The notes: generated from the sequence alone by a model not told the origin. A stretch of 64,000 nt of DNA from Staphylococcus sp. IVB6214 (GCF_025558585.1 NZ_CP094723.1:1860001-1924000); one strand, 5' to 3'; shown: positions 36,649-46,934, counted from the first letter of the stretch. Translations and numbers: made by a program.

Positions 36649-36673
36649 ATATTATGATTTTTGCATCGTTAAT

Positions 36674-36688
36674 TGATATTCATTATCA
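36674..36688 (+). promoter_or_regulatory. Fur box upstream of the IruO-like reductase gene
   Basis: TGATATTCATTATCA matches the 7-1-7 Fur consensus TGATAATNATTATCA at 14 of 15 positions. It lies 46 bp before the ATG. Confidence 0.85.
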
Positions 36689-36733
36689 TTTGTAAGATAA
36701 TAAAAGTAATAACTATGCGAGAGGTGTCTATAA

Positions 36734-37762
<1,029 letters not shown>

Positions 37763-37766
37763 AAAA

Positions 37767-37794
37767 GGGGCTGGGACATAATTCCCAGCTCTTT
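37767..37794 (+). terminator. Terminator of iruO, and left arm of an interrupted palindrome
   Basis: GCTGGGA and TCCCAGC (37770-37788) form a hairpin followed by a short T run. GGGGCTGGGACATA (37767-37780) is also complementary, 13 of 14 bases, to TATGTCTCAGCCCC at 39584-39597 on the far side of the IS1182 element. Confidence 0.72.
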
Positions 37795-37924
37795 TACAAA
37801 AAAGGTCTAATTTGGTGTCGAAAAACACTAAATTAGACCTTTTTTATAGATATCATTTAAAAAAATAAAACACTTCCCGTATAATTGTTAATAACCACAA
37901 AAACAATGAAAGGAAGTGCCTTAT

Positions 37925-39493
37925 ATGTATAAAGAGTATAACATTTCTCAGCTTAGTCTGCCAATTGAAACTGAAATTTCTTTTCCCGAGAGTGATATTG
38001 CCCTCATTATTAATAAACTTGTAGAATCTATTCCCCAAGAAACTTTTAATCAATATTACAACCATAGAGGTCCTTCATCTTATCATCCTAAAATGATGTT
38101 AAAAATCGTTTTATACAGCTATACACAGTCTGTCTTTTCTGGTAGAAAAATGGAATTTCTACTTAAAGATAGTTGTCGTATGATGTGGTTAGCTCAAGGA
38201 CAAGTCCCTTCATATCGTACAATCAATCGCTTTAGAGTTAATCCACACATGATAGATTTTATACAAGTTCTATTTGTGGGTCTTAGAGCGCAATTATTAG
38301 AAGACAAAGTGATTACAGAAGACGCCCTTTATATAGATGGAACGAAGATAGAGGCTAATGCCAATAAATATACTTTTCAATGGCTAGGTAGCACTAAGCA
38401 TTTTAGTAAAGGGGTTATTGAAAAATCCAATGCGGTGTATAAACAGTTAATTTCAGAGAAGATCATACCTGAAATTAAGAGAGAATCTTCTGATGAACTA
38501 ACGAAAGAAGAATTAAATCGTATTGAGATGCATTTAGATGATAAAAATGAAACGCTCACTTCTAAAATTGAAGCATCTCAAAGTGTAGAAATAAGAAAGA
38601 CATTAAGAAAACAAAGAAGTAAAGTTAGAAAATATAAAAAAGCAATCAAAGATTTTAAAGATCGTAAAATAAAATATGATGAGCAGATGGAAATTTATGG
38701 TGACAGAAAAAGCTATTCTAAAACAGATCATGATGCGACCTTTATGAGAATGAAAAATGATCATATGAAGAATGGACAATTAAAGCCTGGCTATAATCTG
38801 CAGATTGCGACGAACAATCAGTTCATTTTGGCATTTGGTGTGTATAGTAATCCGGGTGATACGCGAACACTTCCTTCTTTTTTAAAATCAACCAAAGAAT
38901 TATACGGTGACATTCCAGAGTACATTGTAGCTGATGCGGGATATGGTAGCGAACAAAACTATACGATGATTCTTGATGAATTCGAGAAAACACTACTCAT
39001 CACATATAGTATGTATTTAAAAGAGAAGAAAAGAAAATATAAAAATAATCCATTCATAACAGCTAATTGGAAATATAATGAAATAGATGACTATTATGTA
39101 TGTCCGAATAACAAAGAATTGCATTTCAAAAGTTATAGAAAAAGAAGAGACGGATATGGTTATCAGAGAGATTTCAAATTATATAAATGTGAAGATTGTG
39201 TTGGATGTCCTTTACGAAATGAATGTATGAATTACAGAACCAACCCAACTACAACAAAAAGCTTATATAAAAATCCAACTTGGGATTATTTTAAAGCATT
39301 CACAAATAAGCAGCTTTCAGATCCAAAAACGAAAGGCATCTACAAAAAACGAAAAATAGATGTCGAATCAGCATTTGGAAATCTGAAGGCTAATTTGGGT
39401 TTCCAAAGGTTATCAGTTCGCACTCAATCAAAGGTTGAATGCGAATTAGGAATCGCACTTATGGCAGTAAACATCAGAAAACTAGCCAGATAA
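37925..39493 (+). CDS. IS1182-family transposase
   Basis: A 522-aa DDE transposase, intact. The N-terminal DUF772-like domain (YNHRGPSSYHPKMMLKIVLY, LKDSCRMMWLAQG, PSYRTINRFR) is followed by DDE residues in ALYIDGTKIEANANK, IPEYIVADAGYGSEQNY and KIDVESAFGNLKANLGFQR. A Cys-rich insert (CEDCVGCPLRNECM) lies near residue 400, typical of the IS1182 group. The start at 37925 follows AAAGGAAGTGCCTTAT. A small stem (CTAGC/GCTAG plus T6) overlaps the stop codon. Confidence 0.93.
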   Translation: MYKEYNISQLSLPIETEISFPESDIALIINKLVESIPQETFNQYYNHRGPSSYHPKMMLKIVLYSYTQSVFSGRKMEFLLKDSCRMMWLAQGQVPSYRTINRFRVNPHMIDFIQVLFVGLRAQLLEDKVITEDALYIDGTKIEANANKYTFQWLGSTKHFSKGVIEKSNAVYKQLISEKIIPEIKRESSDELTKEELNRIEMHLDDKNETLTSKIEASQSVEIRKTLRKQRSKVRKYKKAIKDFKDRKIKYDEQMEIYGDRKSYSKTDHDATFMRMKNDHMKNGQLKPGYNLQIATNNQFILAFGVYSNPGDTRTLPSFLKSTKELYGDIPEYIVADAGYGSEQNYTMILDEFEKTLLITYSMYLKEKKRKYKNNPFITANWKYNEIDDYYVCPNNKELHFKSYRKRRDGYGYQRDFKLYKCEDCVGCPLRNECMNYRTNPTTTKSLYKNPTWDYFKAFTNKQLSDPKTKGIYKKRKIDVESAFGNLKANLGFQRLSVRTQSKVECELGIALMAVNIRKLAR

Positions 39494-39520
39494 GTGCTAG
39501 TTTTTTAGTAAATAATAAGA

Positions 39521-39564
39521 AAAAAGCCGTTAAAATCTTAAAAAAGAATTTTAACGGCTTTTTT
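39521..39564. terminator. Right-end hairpin of the IS1182 element
   Basis: A 16-bp near-perfect stem with A and T tracts on both sides. It probably blocks read-through from the transposase towards the convergent copper cluster. Confidence 0.78.
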
Positions 39565-39603
39565 TGAAGGGAAATTGAGCGCCTATGTCTCAGCCCCTTT
39601 TTG

Positions 39604-40023
39604 CTATTCTGCGTCTCTTGGTTCTTTTAGAATGGCTTGTCTGAGTAAGAAGAATAACAGGATAAAGCCAGCTGTAATGACAACGTGGCCGATTCCTGCA
39701 AAGCCTGAAAATGAAGCGGGTACTTCTTGTCCAGAAATTTGCATAAAGCCTTTAGCAAATTGCATACTCACTGTCACAATCACACCTGTGTTGTAAATAA
39801 TATAAAACCAATTGAACAAATAGTAGCTACTAATTTTGAATAGCTTTTCAATAGAGATTAATATTAAAAATACAAACATACCTAATGTCAACAAGTGTGT
39901 ATGCATCACACTCATTTGTGTATCTCCTGTAAAGTTATAGTGCAATGTTAATTCGCGATAACCAAAACCACTAAACAATCCAAGTACAGTATAAAACATA
40001 AACGCATATAAAATTCTTTTCAT
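39604..40023 (-). CDS. DUF2871 family membrane protein
   Basis: A 139-aa protein with four helices, starting at the ATG at 40023 with GGAG upstream. Features include an N-terminal YTVLGLFSGFGYREL, the conserved His pair in SVMHTHLLTLGM, and ISGIGHVVI-like FAGIGHVVITAGF in the last helix. It matches the DUF2871 family of small staphylococcal/bacillar membrane proteins. It is the last gene on this strand after the CopCD and YcnI genes, so a role linked to copper or haem proteins is possible by context only. Its downstream terminator arm is interrupted by IS1182. Confidence 0.8.
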   Translation of the reverse strand: MKRILYAFMFYTVLGLFSGFGYRELTLHYNFTGDTQMSVMHTHLLTLGMFVFLILISIEKLFKISSYYLFNWFYIIYNTGVIVTVSMQFAKGFMQISGQEVPASFSGFAGIGHVVITAGFILLFFLLRQAILKEPRDAE

Positions 40024-40153
40024 GTGTAACGCACACTCCATATTTACACAAAGAGATAGGATATATGAAATAAAAATTTGATAAACAGCATCCAATCTCT
40101 TGCATTATTTCACGTATCATTATCCTTATTTCTAAAGAGACTGTCAATGTCAA

Positions 40154-40753
40154 TTACTTGTCAGTTTTCGTAAGATTACGCTGTTTAAACAATGCAACCG
40201 CAGACACAATCAACGCAAGTATCGATACAATCCATAATGCTGTTTGTCCACCTGTTGATGGTGTTTCTTCATGTTCAGTATCCGCCGCCTTCACCTTCGT
40301 CACTGGAGCAGGTGTCTCACTCTTCTCATCTTCATCTGTCCAACGTACCACTGTCCCATCTTTGTATGTTTGAGTCGCCTTCCATTTGAATTCACCCGCT
40401 TCTTCCGGGTTCGCTACTACAATCGGGAAGTCAACATGTTCATGAGGACCAATCCCTTTGTTTGTTGCCGTCCAAGTAACCTTCTCAATATTACCTTTAC
40501 CATCTTTCTTAAAGCTATGTTTAAAGCCATTCACAGGTTGTACAGTCGATAGCGATACACCTTTAGGCACTTCCAACTCTAACTTCACCGTCTGATCATT
40601 ACGCTCTACTGGTACGCGCACACTATACTCTTCATATGATCCCGGTTCACTGACTTGTGGGTTTAACGTGACATGCGCTTCTGCCACACCTACCGTTCCG
40701 AGAGTTGTTACAACAACAAATCCGAAACTTGCCAATAATTTATTTAATTTCAT
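40154..40753 (-). CDS. YcnI-family (DUF1775) copper-associated membrane-anchored protein
   Basis: A 199-aa protein. The signal peptide ends AEA and the mature protein starts with HVTL (His27). This is the mononuclear Cu(II)-binding N-terminal His of YcnI proteins, which also use a Trp; conserved Trp residues are in VTWTAT and EFKWKATQ. A linker (ETPSTGG) and one C-terminal helix with a Lys/Arg tail anchor it. GGAGTGATTGG precedes the ATG. It follows the CopCD fusion gene by 18 bp in the same operon, as in Bacillus ycnJI. Confidence 0.9.
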   Translation of the reverse strand: MKLNKLLASFGFVVVTTLGTVGVAEAHVTLNPQVSEPGSYEEYSVRVPVERNDQTVKLELEVPKGVSLSTVQPVNGFKHSFKKDGKGNIEKVTWTATNKGIGPHEHVDFPIVVANPEEAGEFKWKATQTYKDGTVVRWTDEDEKSETPAPVTKVKAADTEHEETPSTGGQTALWIVSILALIVSAVALFKQRNLTKTDK

Positions 40754-40771
40754 CCAATCACTCCTATTATT

Positions 40772-42019
40772 TTATAATGGCGCTGCAATTTGACTCATAA
40801 TAACTCCTGCTAGTATGAGTAAAACTCCTATTATTATTTCAAAATATAACATCGGTTGCTGAATTTTCCGCTTTTTGTTCATCGCCCAAAATGTTTGGAT
40901 AGCACCTAATCCCATCAATACAATTGTCAAACTAATCTTTGTTAACCATAAAACACTATATGTTGTTTGTTGTGTCACAATCGCCTGAATAGATGTTGCA
41001 TCTATTGACATCAGTAAGCCCGTCACAATAATAACAATGACAGCCCCTATGTTTGTTTTTAATAATACATCACGTAAAATTAAAACATACGAATGCTGTT
41101 GATGTGACTGTATATAAGCATAGAGATAAATGAAACTACCAAGCCACACAGCAATTCCTACTAAATGTAAAGTTCGCAATAACAAGGCATACAGCGGAAT
41201 ATCTTGTGCCCAAACATGTCCTGAACTTGCTAAACTGATCAATATTAATACTGGCATTGCATGATACCAAATAGGTTCCATCTGTCTAAGCGAAAATAAA
41301 ATGACTGTTATCATCAACGCTACCATTGCGAGAAGAAATGGAAAGGATATCCATGTTGACAAGTCAAGTCGTAATAGTTGTTGAATCGCATTGCGTGATA
41401 GAGTCATTAAATAAACCAAACTCGTTGCTCCTATCAACATCACGAGTATCCATGCAATACTTCGATACTTTGGCAAAACATCAAATGTCGGCGCACTCGC
41501 CTGTGCCATAATACGATTAACGATGTAGAGACCTGTTAAGAGCAATACAGTTCCTTGCATCACAAACCGTAAAACACCCAACCACCAGTAAGCATCAGCA
41601 TAAAATGGTTTTGAAATATCAATATACTTCGCGGTTTGTGTACCAATTGAAAATTGATACTGTCCTGAAACTTCATGACCATCGGGTGATACCGCTTGCC
41701 ACTTTACTGCATATGTCCCTTCATCGTACTGTTGCGTTCGAAAAATGACTGTATCGGAATAGCCCGTTTGATCAGAATGTAGTTGTTCTACTTGATGTCC
41801 TTTATCATTGTAAAGTTGTACTTCTGTGTAACGTACATTCACTGGATCACTGAACTTTAACTTAATCTCGTCAGGCGCATTGGATACCACTTCATCTTGC
41901 ATTGGCTGGTGGTTTTCTAATGAAACATGTGCAGATGCTACATTAAAATATCCCCCTACTACAAAAATCATCGCAATAAGTATCCCCCATAATAGCCCTG
42001 TACGTCTTGCAATACTCAT
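40772..42019 (-). CDS. CopC-CopD fusion protein (YcnJ-like copper uptake/resistance)
   Basis: A 415-aa protein. The signal peptide is followed by a CopC domain starting at His31 (AHVSL), with LKFSDPVNVRYTEVQLYN and PDGHEVSGQYQFSIG. Then come about eight helices of a CopD domain. His31 and the later His are the expected Cu(II) ligands. The fusion has the layout of B. subtilis YcnJ, a copper importer. GGGAGGTAAGTT precedes the ATG. It is first in the cluster with ycnI and a DUF2871 gene. No YcnK- or CsoR-type regulator is adjacent. Confidence 0.92.
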   Translation of the reverse strand: MSIARRTGLLWGILIAMIFVVGGYFNVASAHVSLENHQPMQDEVVSNAPDEIKLKFSDPVNVRYTEVQLYNDKGHQVEQLHSDQTGYSDTVIFRTQQYDEGTYAVKWQAVSPDGHEVSGQYQFSIGTQTAKYIDISKPFYADAYWWLGVLRFVMQGTVLLLTGLYIVNRIMAQASAPTFDVLPKYRSIAWILVMLIGATSLVYLMTLSRNAIQQLLRLDLSTWISFPFLLAMVALMITVILFSLRQMEPIWYHAMPVLILISLASSGHVWAQDIPLYALLLRTLHLVGIAVWLGSFIYLYAYIQSHQQHSYVLILRDVLLKTNIGAVIVIIVTGLLMSIDATSIQAIVTQQTTYSVLWLTKISLTIVLMGLGAIQTFWAMNKKRKIQQPMLYFEIIIGVLLILAGVIMSQIAAPL

Positions 42020-42151
42020 AACTTACCTCCCATAATGCATCCTTCTCAAAACATATATTATAAACAATGCTTTAAGACAATATAAATATCATATATTATC
42101 TATCATGCGCTACATTTATATTTGTTTCAAGTATAAATTTTAGGACATGCT

Positions 42152-42193
42152 AAAAAACACCTTTCAATCGGACTTTATACCGATTAAAAGGTG
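42152..42193 (-). terminator. Terminator of the Na/Pi cotransporter gene
   Basis: CACCTTTCAATCGG (42158-42171) pairs with CCGATTAAAAGGTG (42180-42193) with one mismatch. On the minus strand it is followed by T6. Confidence 0.85.
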
Positions 42194-42209
42194 CCATACA
42201 AACTATCTA

Positions 42210-43871
42210 TTAAGTTGTGACAGTTTCTTCTTCAACCACTACATCATCATTCAGACCTACCATCGCTTCTGAGATGTTACGTGAATTGTATCCGATACGT
42301 TCTAATACACCGATCATATCAACATATAATAATCCACCGTCTGTTGAACATACACCGCGGTTAAGACGTTTAATATGGTCTTTACGCAATCGGTGTTCAA
42401 TCGTAAAGGCTTCTTGACTACGTGCAGCCACTTCGTCTTTTTTCGTTGTATCATATACATCAAGTGTTTCTAACGCTTTATCGAATGACTCCTCTACGAA
42501 CGTAAAGAGTTTGTCGATACCCTTTTGCGCATCGTCTGTAAGATTGATATCCTTCTGATTCTGACGATCAATGAGATCAATATATTCTTTAATGCGATTC
42601 GATACTTTTAAGACTGTTCGATTTATGTCTAACATCACTGCTAAACGCTCAACATCTTTTTTATTAACATCTTTTGTTGAAATACGTACAAGATAACTTC
42701 TAATACTATCTGTGATTGTTTCGACAGCTTGATGTTTTTGTTCAATTTGTTTCATGAACTTTTTATCAATGGCATCTGTGTGATGCACATCATCTAACAT
42801 CGTTTGAACAATACGCCCCACATTTTGTAATTCTTTTTGCGTTTCTTGTAGTGCGACACTTGGCGCATGGTATACAAGGTCATGATTCAAGTGCTGTGGT
42901 TTGTATTCCTCTGTAATATCTTTGCCCGGTACAATTTTCGTTACGATCCAGGCAAGGGCACCCACAAATGGTAATTGAATTAATGTATTTGTTACGTTGA
43001 ACGCACCATGCGCAAAGGCAATTGCCATCGCTGGCTTCAAGTTCCATGCTTCTTGAATAAAGCCAACTGCATGAATAACCAATGGCATGAACAGTGAGAA
43101 GATAATCACACCGATTACATTAAAGATAACATGTACGAATGCCGCACGTTTCGCTGCTAATGAACCGGCTAAACTTGCTAATACAGCTGTTATCGTTGTT
43201 CCAATGTTATCACCAAGTAAGACTGGAATTGCACCGTAAAGTTCAATTAAGCCTTCACCGTAAAATTCTTGAAGAATACCAATTGTTGCGCTTGAACTTT
43301 GTACAAGTGCTGTCAAACCAACACCAGCTATAATACCGTATAATGGGTTCGATGACATATCAAGCATAATCTGTCTGAATCCATCTAATTCGGCTAATGG
43401 CTTCACAGCACCACCCATAAACTCCAAACCGAAGAAAAGTGAACCAAAACCAAATAAAATACGTCCGATATTTTGAATCTTAGACTTTTTAAAGAAGAAA
43501 ATTAAGAATGTACCGAGGGCAAGAATAGGCATTGCATATTCGCCTAAGTCGATACCAATGATGAAGGCTGTTACCGTTGTTCCGATGTTTGCCCCCATGA
43601 TAACACCGATTGCTTGCTTTAACGTCATAAATCCAGCAGTAACAAGTCCAATTGTAATAACTGTTGTCCCCGAACTACTTTGAATCAAAATGGTCACAAT
43701 CATACCTGCTAATACACCTAATAGTGGGTTAGATGTAAACTTATTTAAGATATCGCGCAAACGATCTCCTGCTGAAGCTTGTAAACCGTCTCCCATTACT
43801 TTCAATCCGTAAAGGAAAATACCAAGTCCTCCTAAGAATGAAAAGATGACTTGTGTGATTGACATTTCCAT
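42210..43871 (-). CDS. nptA: Na/Pi cotransporter (NptA-like)
   Basis: A 553-aa protein. The N-terminal 310 residues are a PF02690 Na/Pi cotransporter with the two QSSS repeats (ILIQSSSGTTVITIG near 63-77, ALVQSSSATIGIL near 186-198). A C-terminal PhoU-like helical domain of about 220 residues follows. Size and architecture equal S. aureus NptA (about 554 aa), which takes up phosphate alongside PstSCAB. GAGGTGAAATC precedes the ATG. Monocistronic with its own terminator. Confidence 0.88.
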   Translation of the reverse strand: MEMSITQVIFSFLGGLGIFLYGLKVMGDGLQASAGDRLRDILNKFTSNPLLGVLAGMIVTILIQSSSGTTVITIGLVTAGFMTLKQAIGVIMGANIGTTVTAFIIGIDLGEYAMPILALGTFLIFFFKKSKIQNIGRILFGFGSLFFGLEFMGGAVKPLAELDGFRQIMLDMSSNPLYGIIAGVGLTALVQSSSATIGILQEFYGEGLIELYGAIPVLLGDNIGTTITAVLASLAGSLAAKRAAFVHVIFNVIGVIIFSLFMPLVIHAVGFIQEAWNLKPAMAIAFAHGAFNVTNTLIQLPFVGALAWIVTKIVPGKDITEEYKPQHLNHDLVYHAPSVALQETQKELQNVGRIVQTMLDDVHHTDAIDKKFMKQIEQKHQAVETITDSIRSYLVRISTKDVNKKDVERLAVMLDINRTVLKVSNRIKEYIDLIDRQNQKDINLTDDAQKGIDKLFTFVEESFDKALETLDVYDTTKKDEVAARSQEAFTIEHRLRKDHIKRLNRGVCSTDGGLLYVDMIGVLERIGYNSRNISEAMVGLNDDVVVEEETVTT

Positions 43872-44259
43872 GATTTCACCTCTAAAATATATGTCTTTTA
43901 TTTTTTTACATTTTATTCAAAATCGATACAATTCACAGTATGACCGATAAATGTAAATTTAATGTTAAGATGGTGTGAATTTTGTTTTAATTTCTTTTCT
44001 CACGTCGGAAATGGGACGTAAGGAGCTGAGACAGAGTGCTCAGTTCCTGTTTTTAAGATGTAGAAATAAGTGTAATGGCGGTAGGTATCTGAAGTGAAAA
44101 TGCGTTTTTACAAACTTTTTCCACTTCTAGTCCCACTCCCATCGTTGTTGAATCCATATTTTTTCTTAAATAAATCATCACTATATCTGATCCTGTATGT
44201 TCTTTACGCCCAAAAAAGCGTATGATAGTGTTATTCACTTGAAACAAAGGAGATACTCT
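43872..44259. other. Divergent intergenic region nptA-corA
   Basis: This 388-bp region has no credible gene. It holds the promoters of nptA and corA and a hairpin with T tract at 44021-44054. The rest is unremarkable AT-rich sequence. Confidence 0.6.
44021..44054 (+). terminator. Orphan terminator-like hairpin upstream of corA
   Basis: AGGAGCTGAG (44021-44030) pairs with CTCAGTTCCT (44039-44048) with one G-T pair, followed by GTTTTT. It would terminate plus-strand transcripts starting within about 150 bp upstream, where no gene is visible. Confidence 0.55.
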
Positions 44260-45195
44260 ATGATTACAGCATATCGAAACAATGACGCACTTGAAGTTGT
44301 CACTACTGAAACATGGCAAGATGCACAGTGGCTGAACGTGACTAAACCGACGCATGATGAAGTGCAATCATTAATTCAAACATATGGCTTCCCAAAAGAC
44401 TTTCTCGAAGATGCACTCGACAGTGAAGAAAGCTCCCGTATTGAATATGATGATGACAGTGGCTACTCATTGATTATTAGTGACTTACCCATTAGCAAGT
44501 CTGGAAAATATGAACTCAAAAGCTTCACAACACTGCCACTCGGTATTATTATCGGTAAAGATCTGATTGTCACTGTTTGTGCCAAACCCGTCCCGTACTT
44601 AGAACATCTCACCTTGAAGTGCATTAACTTGAACTATAAGAGTCAATTTGCCTTGAAGTTAATGTACGAGATGGCCGCACAATACAACCGAAGTTTACGC
44701 TTATTAAACAAAGAACGTCGACAAGTCGAGCATAACTTGCAACAACGTGTCACAAATACCCGCCTCTACTTGTTGAGCGAAATTGAGAAAAGCTTGGTTT
44801 ATTTCTTAGGTTCACTTAAAACAAATGCATCAACAATTCGACAATTATTCCGTCTCCCTGCCATCAAACGGTTTGATGAAGACGAAGAACTACTTGAAGA
44901 CTTACAGAACGAACATCAACAGGCGGTAGAAACGACTGAGCTTTATCTGCGTATTGTTGAAAGTATGTCAAATTCATATGCATCACTCTTATCTAATCAA
45001 CTCAATACCACGATGCAGACTTTGACGATTTTCACCGTGCTACTCACTTTACCAACATTAGTTTTTAGTTTCTTTGGTATGAATGTGCCACTACCTATCG
45101 ACGATCATAGTGCACTTTCTTGGATTATTATCATTGTTATTTCGTTTACACTTGTATTGATTACATCCACCTTGTTATGGCGCAGCAACAAATAA
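44260..45195 (+). CDS. CorA-family divalent cation transporter
   Basis: A 311-aa protein with a large soluble N-terminal domain, a long coiled-coil stalk helix (about 165-245) and two C-terminal helices separated by the selectivity motif GMN (in FFGMNVPLP). The C-terminal tail ends LLWRSNK. The start at 44260 follows AAAGGAGATACTCT. It mediates Mg2+ (or Co2+/Ni2+) uptake by family membership. Monocistronic with a terminator. Confidence 0.92.
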   Translation: MITAYRNNDALEVVTTETWQDAQWLNVTKPTHDEVQSLIQTYGFPKDFLEDALDSEESSRIEYDDDSGYSLIISDLPISKSGKYELKSFTTLPLGIIIGKDLIVTVCAKPVPYLEHLTLKCINLNYKSQFALKLMYEMAAQYNRSLRLLNKERRQVEHNLQQRVTNTRLYLLSEIEKSLVYFLGSLKTNASTIRQLFRLPAIKRFDEDEELLEDLQNEHQQAVETTELYLRIVESMSNSYASLLSNQLNTTMQTLTIFTVLLTLPTLVFSFFGMNVPLPIDDHSALSWIIIIVISFTLVLITSTLLWRSNK

Positions 45196-45213
45196 TCTCT
45201 ACACATAAGAAAA

Positions 45214-45248
45214 AGCGAGTAAAATCCCCAAATTTTACTCGCTTCTTT
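45214..45248. terminator. Bidirectional terminator between corA and scrA
   Basis: A 12-bp perfect stem, AGCGAGTAAAAT (45214-45225) with 45232-45243, and a 6-base loop. A and T tracts lie on either side. Confidence 0.87.
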
Positions 45249-45258
45249 ATATGCCTTT

Positions 45259-46707
45259 TTATAATTCTTCTGCATTACGATATTTCTTTTGTTTAGACAA
45301 GACAAATGTCACAACAATACTTACTACGAATGCAATACACATACCGATAATGTAGTGCGTCCAAGAACCGGGTGCAATAGAGATGACACCTGGAATCCCT
45401 GCTGCACCTAATGCTGTTGCTTTAACTTTGAAGAATGCAACATATGCTGCGCCAAGACCTGAGCCAACCATTGCGCCAATGAAAGGATAGCGTAACTTCA
45501 AGTTTACTCCGAACATCGCTGGTTCTGTAATACCTAATACAGCTGATACACCTGCTGCAGATGCAACCCCTTTTAACTTTTTATTTTGTTTAATTAATAA
45601 GAATGCTGCAAGTGCTGCACCACCTTGTGCCATGTTTGACATTGCTGCGATTGGGAAGATGAATGAACCGCCTGTTTTCGCTTGTTCTGCAATTAATGAT
45701 GTTTCAACAGCAATAAAGCTATGATGCATACCTGTAATCACAATCGGTGCATAGAATAATCCGAAAATCAAACCACCAATGGCACCACCTGCTTCATACA
45801 GGAATGTTAATCCATCTGTTAACCAGTAACCCATTGTACGTGTGATAGGTCCTACGAATAAGAATGTGACGAATGCCGTAAATAATAATGCGAACAACGG
45901 TGTTAATAAGTTGTCTAATACTGTTGGAATAATGCGACGTAATCCACGCTCTAGCATTGCTAAAATATATGCTGATACAAGAATTGGTAAGACTTGACCT
46001 TGATAACCTACTTGCGCAATTGATAGACCTAAGAATTCCCATTTCGGAATTGGGTCACCATTTGCGATAGCTTCCGGATAAGCATAACCATTCATCAAAT
46101 CAGGGTGTACCATGATTGCACCTAATGCAGCACCTAAGAAAGCGTTGCCGCCAAAGCGTTTTGCTGCACTAAAACCAATCAAGATAGGTAATAATGCAAA
46201 AGGTGCACTTGCGAAAATATTAATCATATTTGCAAACTGTGCAAATTGCGGATACATATCAACAAGAGATTGACTATCAGCAAAAATACCTTTCGCTGTA
46301 AAGATATTATTCAATCCCATTAACAAACCACCTGCTACGATTGCAGGTATGATAGGCACAAAGATATCTGATAACATTTTGACAAATCTTTGTAATGGAT
46401 TACCTTTTTTCTTCTCTTTCTTGACACTTTTATCTTTTGACTCATCTGCTTGAGCAGTACCACCTATTAATTGATCAATCTGCGCATATACTTGATTGAC
46501 TGTCCCCGAACCGATAATGATTTGGTATTGATCTGATGTTGAGAACGTTCCTTTAACGACATCTAAGTCATTCAATGTTTTCTCATCCACAATACTTTCA
46601 TCTTTTAACGATAATCTCAAACGTGTAGCACAATGCCCCATCTCTTCAATATTATCTTGACCACCAATGGCATCTAAGATAATTTTGGATTCTTTTTCGT
46701 ACGCCAT
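45259..46707 (-). CDS. scrA: PTS sucrose-type EIIBC component
   Basis: A 482-aa membrane permease. The N-terminal IIB domain has phospho-acceptor Cys26 in MGHCATRLRLSL. A linker rich in Lys follows, then a Glc-superfamily IIC domain with GMHHSFIAVE and GITEPAMFGVNLK. Length and position match S. aureus ScrA. Trehalose IIBC is the alternative, since the families are close, but no treC/treR lies here. A TGGAACCGGTACCA palindrome lies 65 bp upstream and resembles a LacI-type ScrR operator. No IIA domain is fused, so EIIA(Glc) must come from elsewhere. Confidence 0.83.
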   Translation of the reverse strand: MAYEKESKIILDAIGGQDNIEEMGHCATRLRLSLKDESIVDEKTLNDLDVVKGTFSTSDQYQIIIGSGTVNQVYAQIDQLIGGTAQADESKDKSVKKEKKKGNPLQRFVKMLSDIFVPIIPAIVAGGLLMGLNNIFTAKGIFADSQSLVDMYPQFAQFANMINIFASAPFALLPILIGFSAAKRFGGNAFLGAALGAIMVHPDLMNGYAYPEAIANGDPIPKWEFLGLSIAQVGYQGQVLPILVSAYILAMLERGLRRIIPTVLDNLLTPLFALLFTAFVTFLFVGPITRTMGYWLTDGLTFLYEAGGAIGGLIFGLFYAPIVITGMHHSFIAVETSLIAEQAKTGGSFIFPIAAMSNMAQGGAALAAFLLIKQNKKLKGVASAAGVSAVLGITEPAMFGVNLKLRYPFIGAMVGSGLGAAYVAFFKVKATALGAAGIPGVISIAPGSWTHYIIGMCIAFVVSIVVTFVLSKQKKYRNAEEL

Positions 46708-46771
46708 ATAATCCCTCCTATATATGTAAATCTGTATTTTTTATTTTAATTGATGACCGTCATTTCAATAA

Positions 46772-46785
46772 TGGAACCGGTACCA
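46772..46785 (-). promoter_or_regulatory. LacI-type (ScrR-like) operator upstream of scrA
   Basis: TGGAACCGGTACCA is a palindrome centred on CCGG with one asymmetric pair, as in ScrR operators of staphylococci. It is 65 bp before the scrA ATG. No scrR gene is in the window. Confidence 0.55.
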
Positions 46786-46887
46786 AAACTTTCTTGATTT
46801 CATTTTAATCAATTACACATATATTATCAATCTTATTTTTTTGAAATGGTGAAATTTTTTTATTAACGTTTATAAATTAGTCATAAA

Positions 46888-46934
46888 GAGAATGTCTATT
46901 CTCATTTACAGAACATGTGTTCTGTGTTATAGTA
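46888..46934 (+). promoter_or_regulatory. rsp promoter with two flanking palindromes
   Basis: TTTACA (46905-46910), a 17-bp spacer and TATAGT (46928-46933) form a good sigma-A promoter reading towards rsp. GAGAATGTCTATTCTC (46888-46903), with 6-bp perfect arms, lies just upstream of the -35. ACAGAACA/TGTTCTGT (46908-46925) straddles the -35 and spacer with 8-bp perfect arms. Confidence 0.62.

Larger units (their letters stand above)
37798..39575 (+). mobile_element. IS1182-family insertion sequence (approximate limits)
   Basis: The transposase gene is bounded by two terminator-like hairpins. On the left, AGGTCTAATTTGGTGT at 37803-37818 pairs with 37826-37841. On the right, AAAAAGCCGTTAAAAT at 39521-39536 pairs with ATTTTAACGGCTTTTT at 39549-39564. 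Outside these lie the two arms of a longer palindrome (37767-37780 and 39584-39597). Exact IS ends were not determined, and the limits shown are between those landmarks. Confidence 0.65.
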
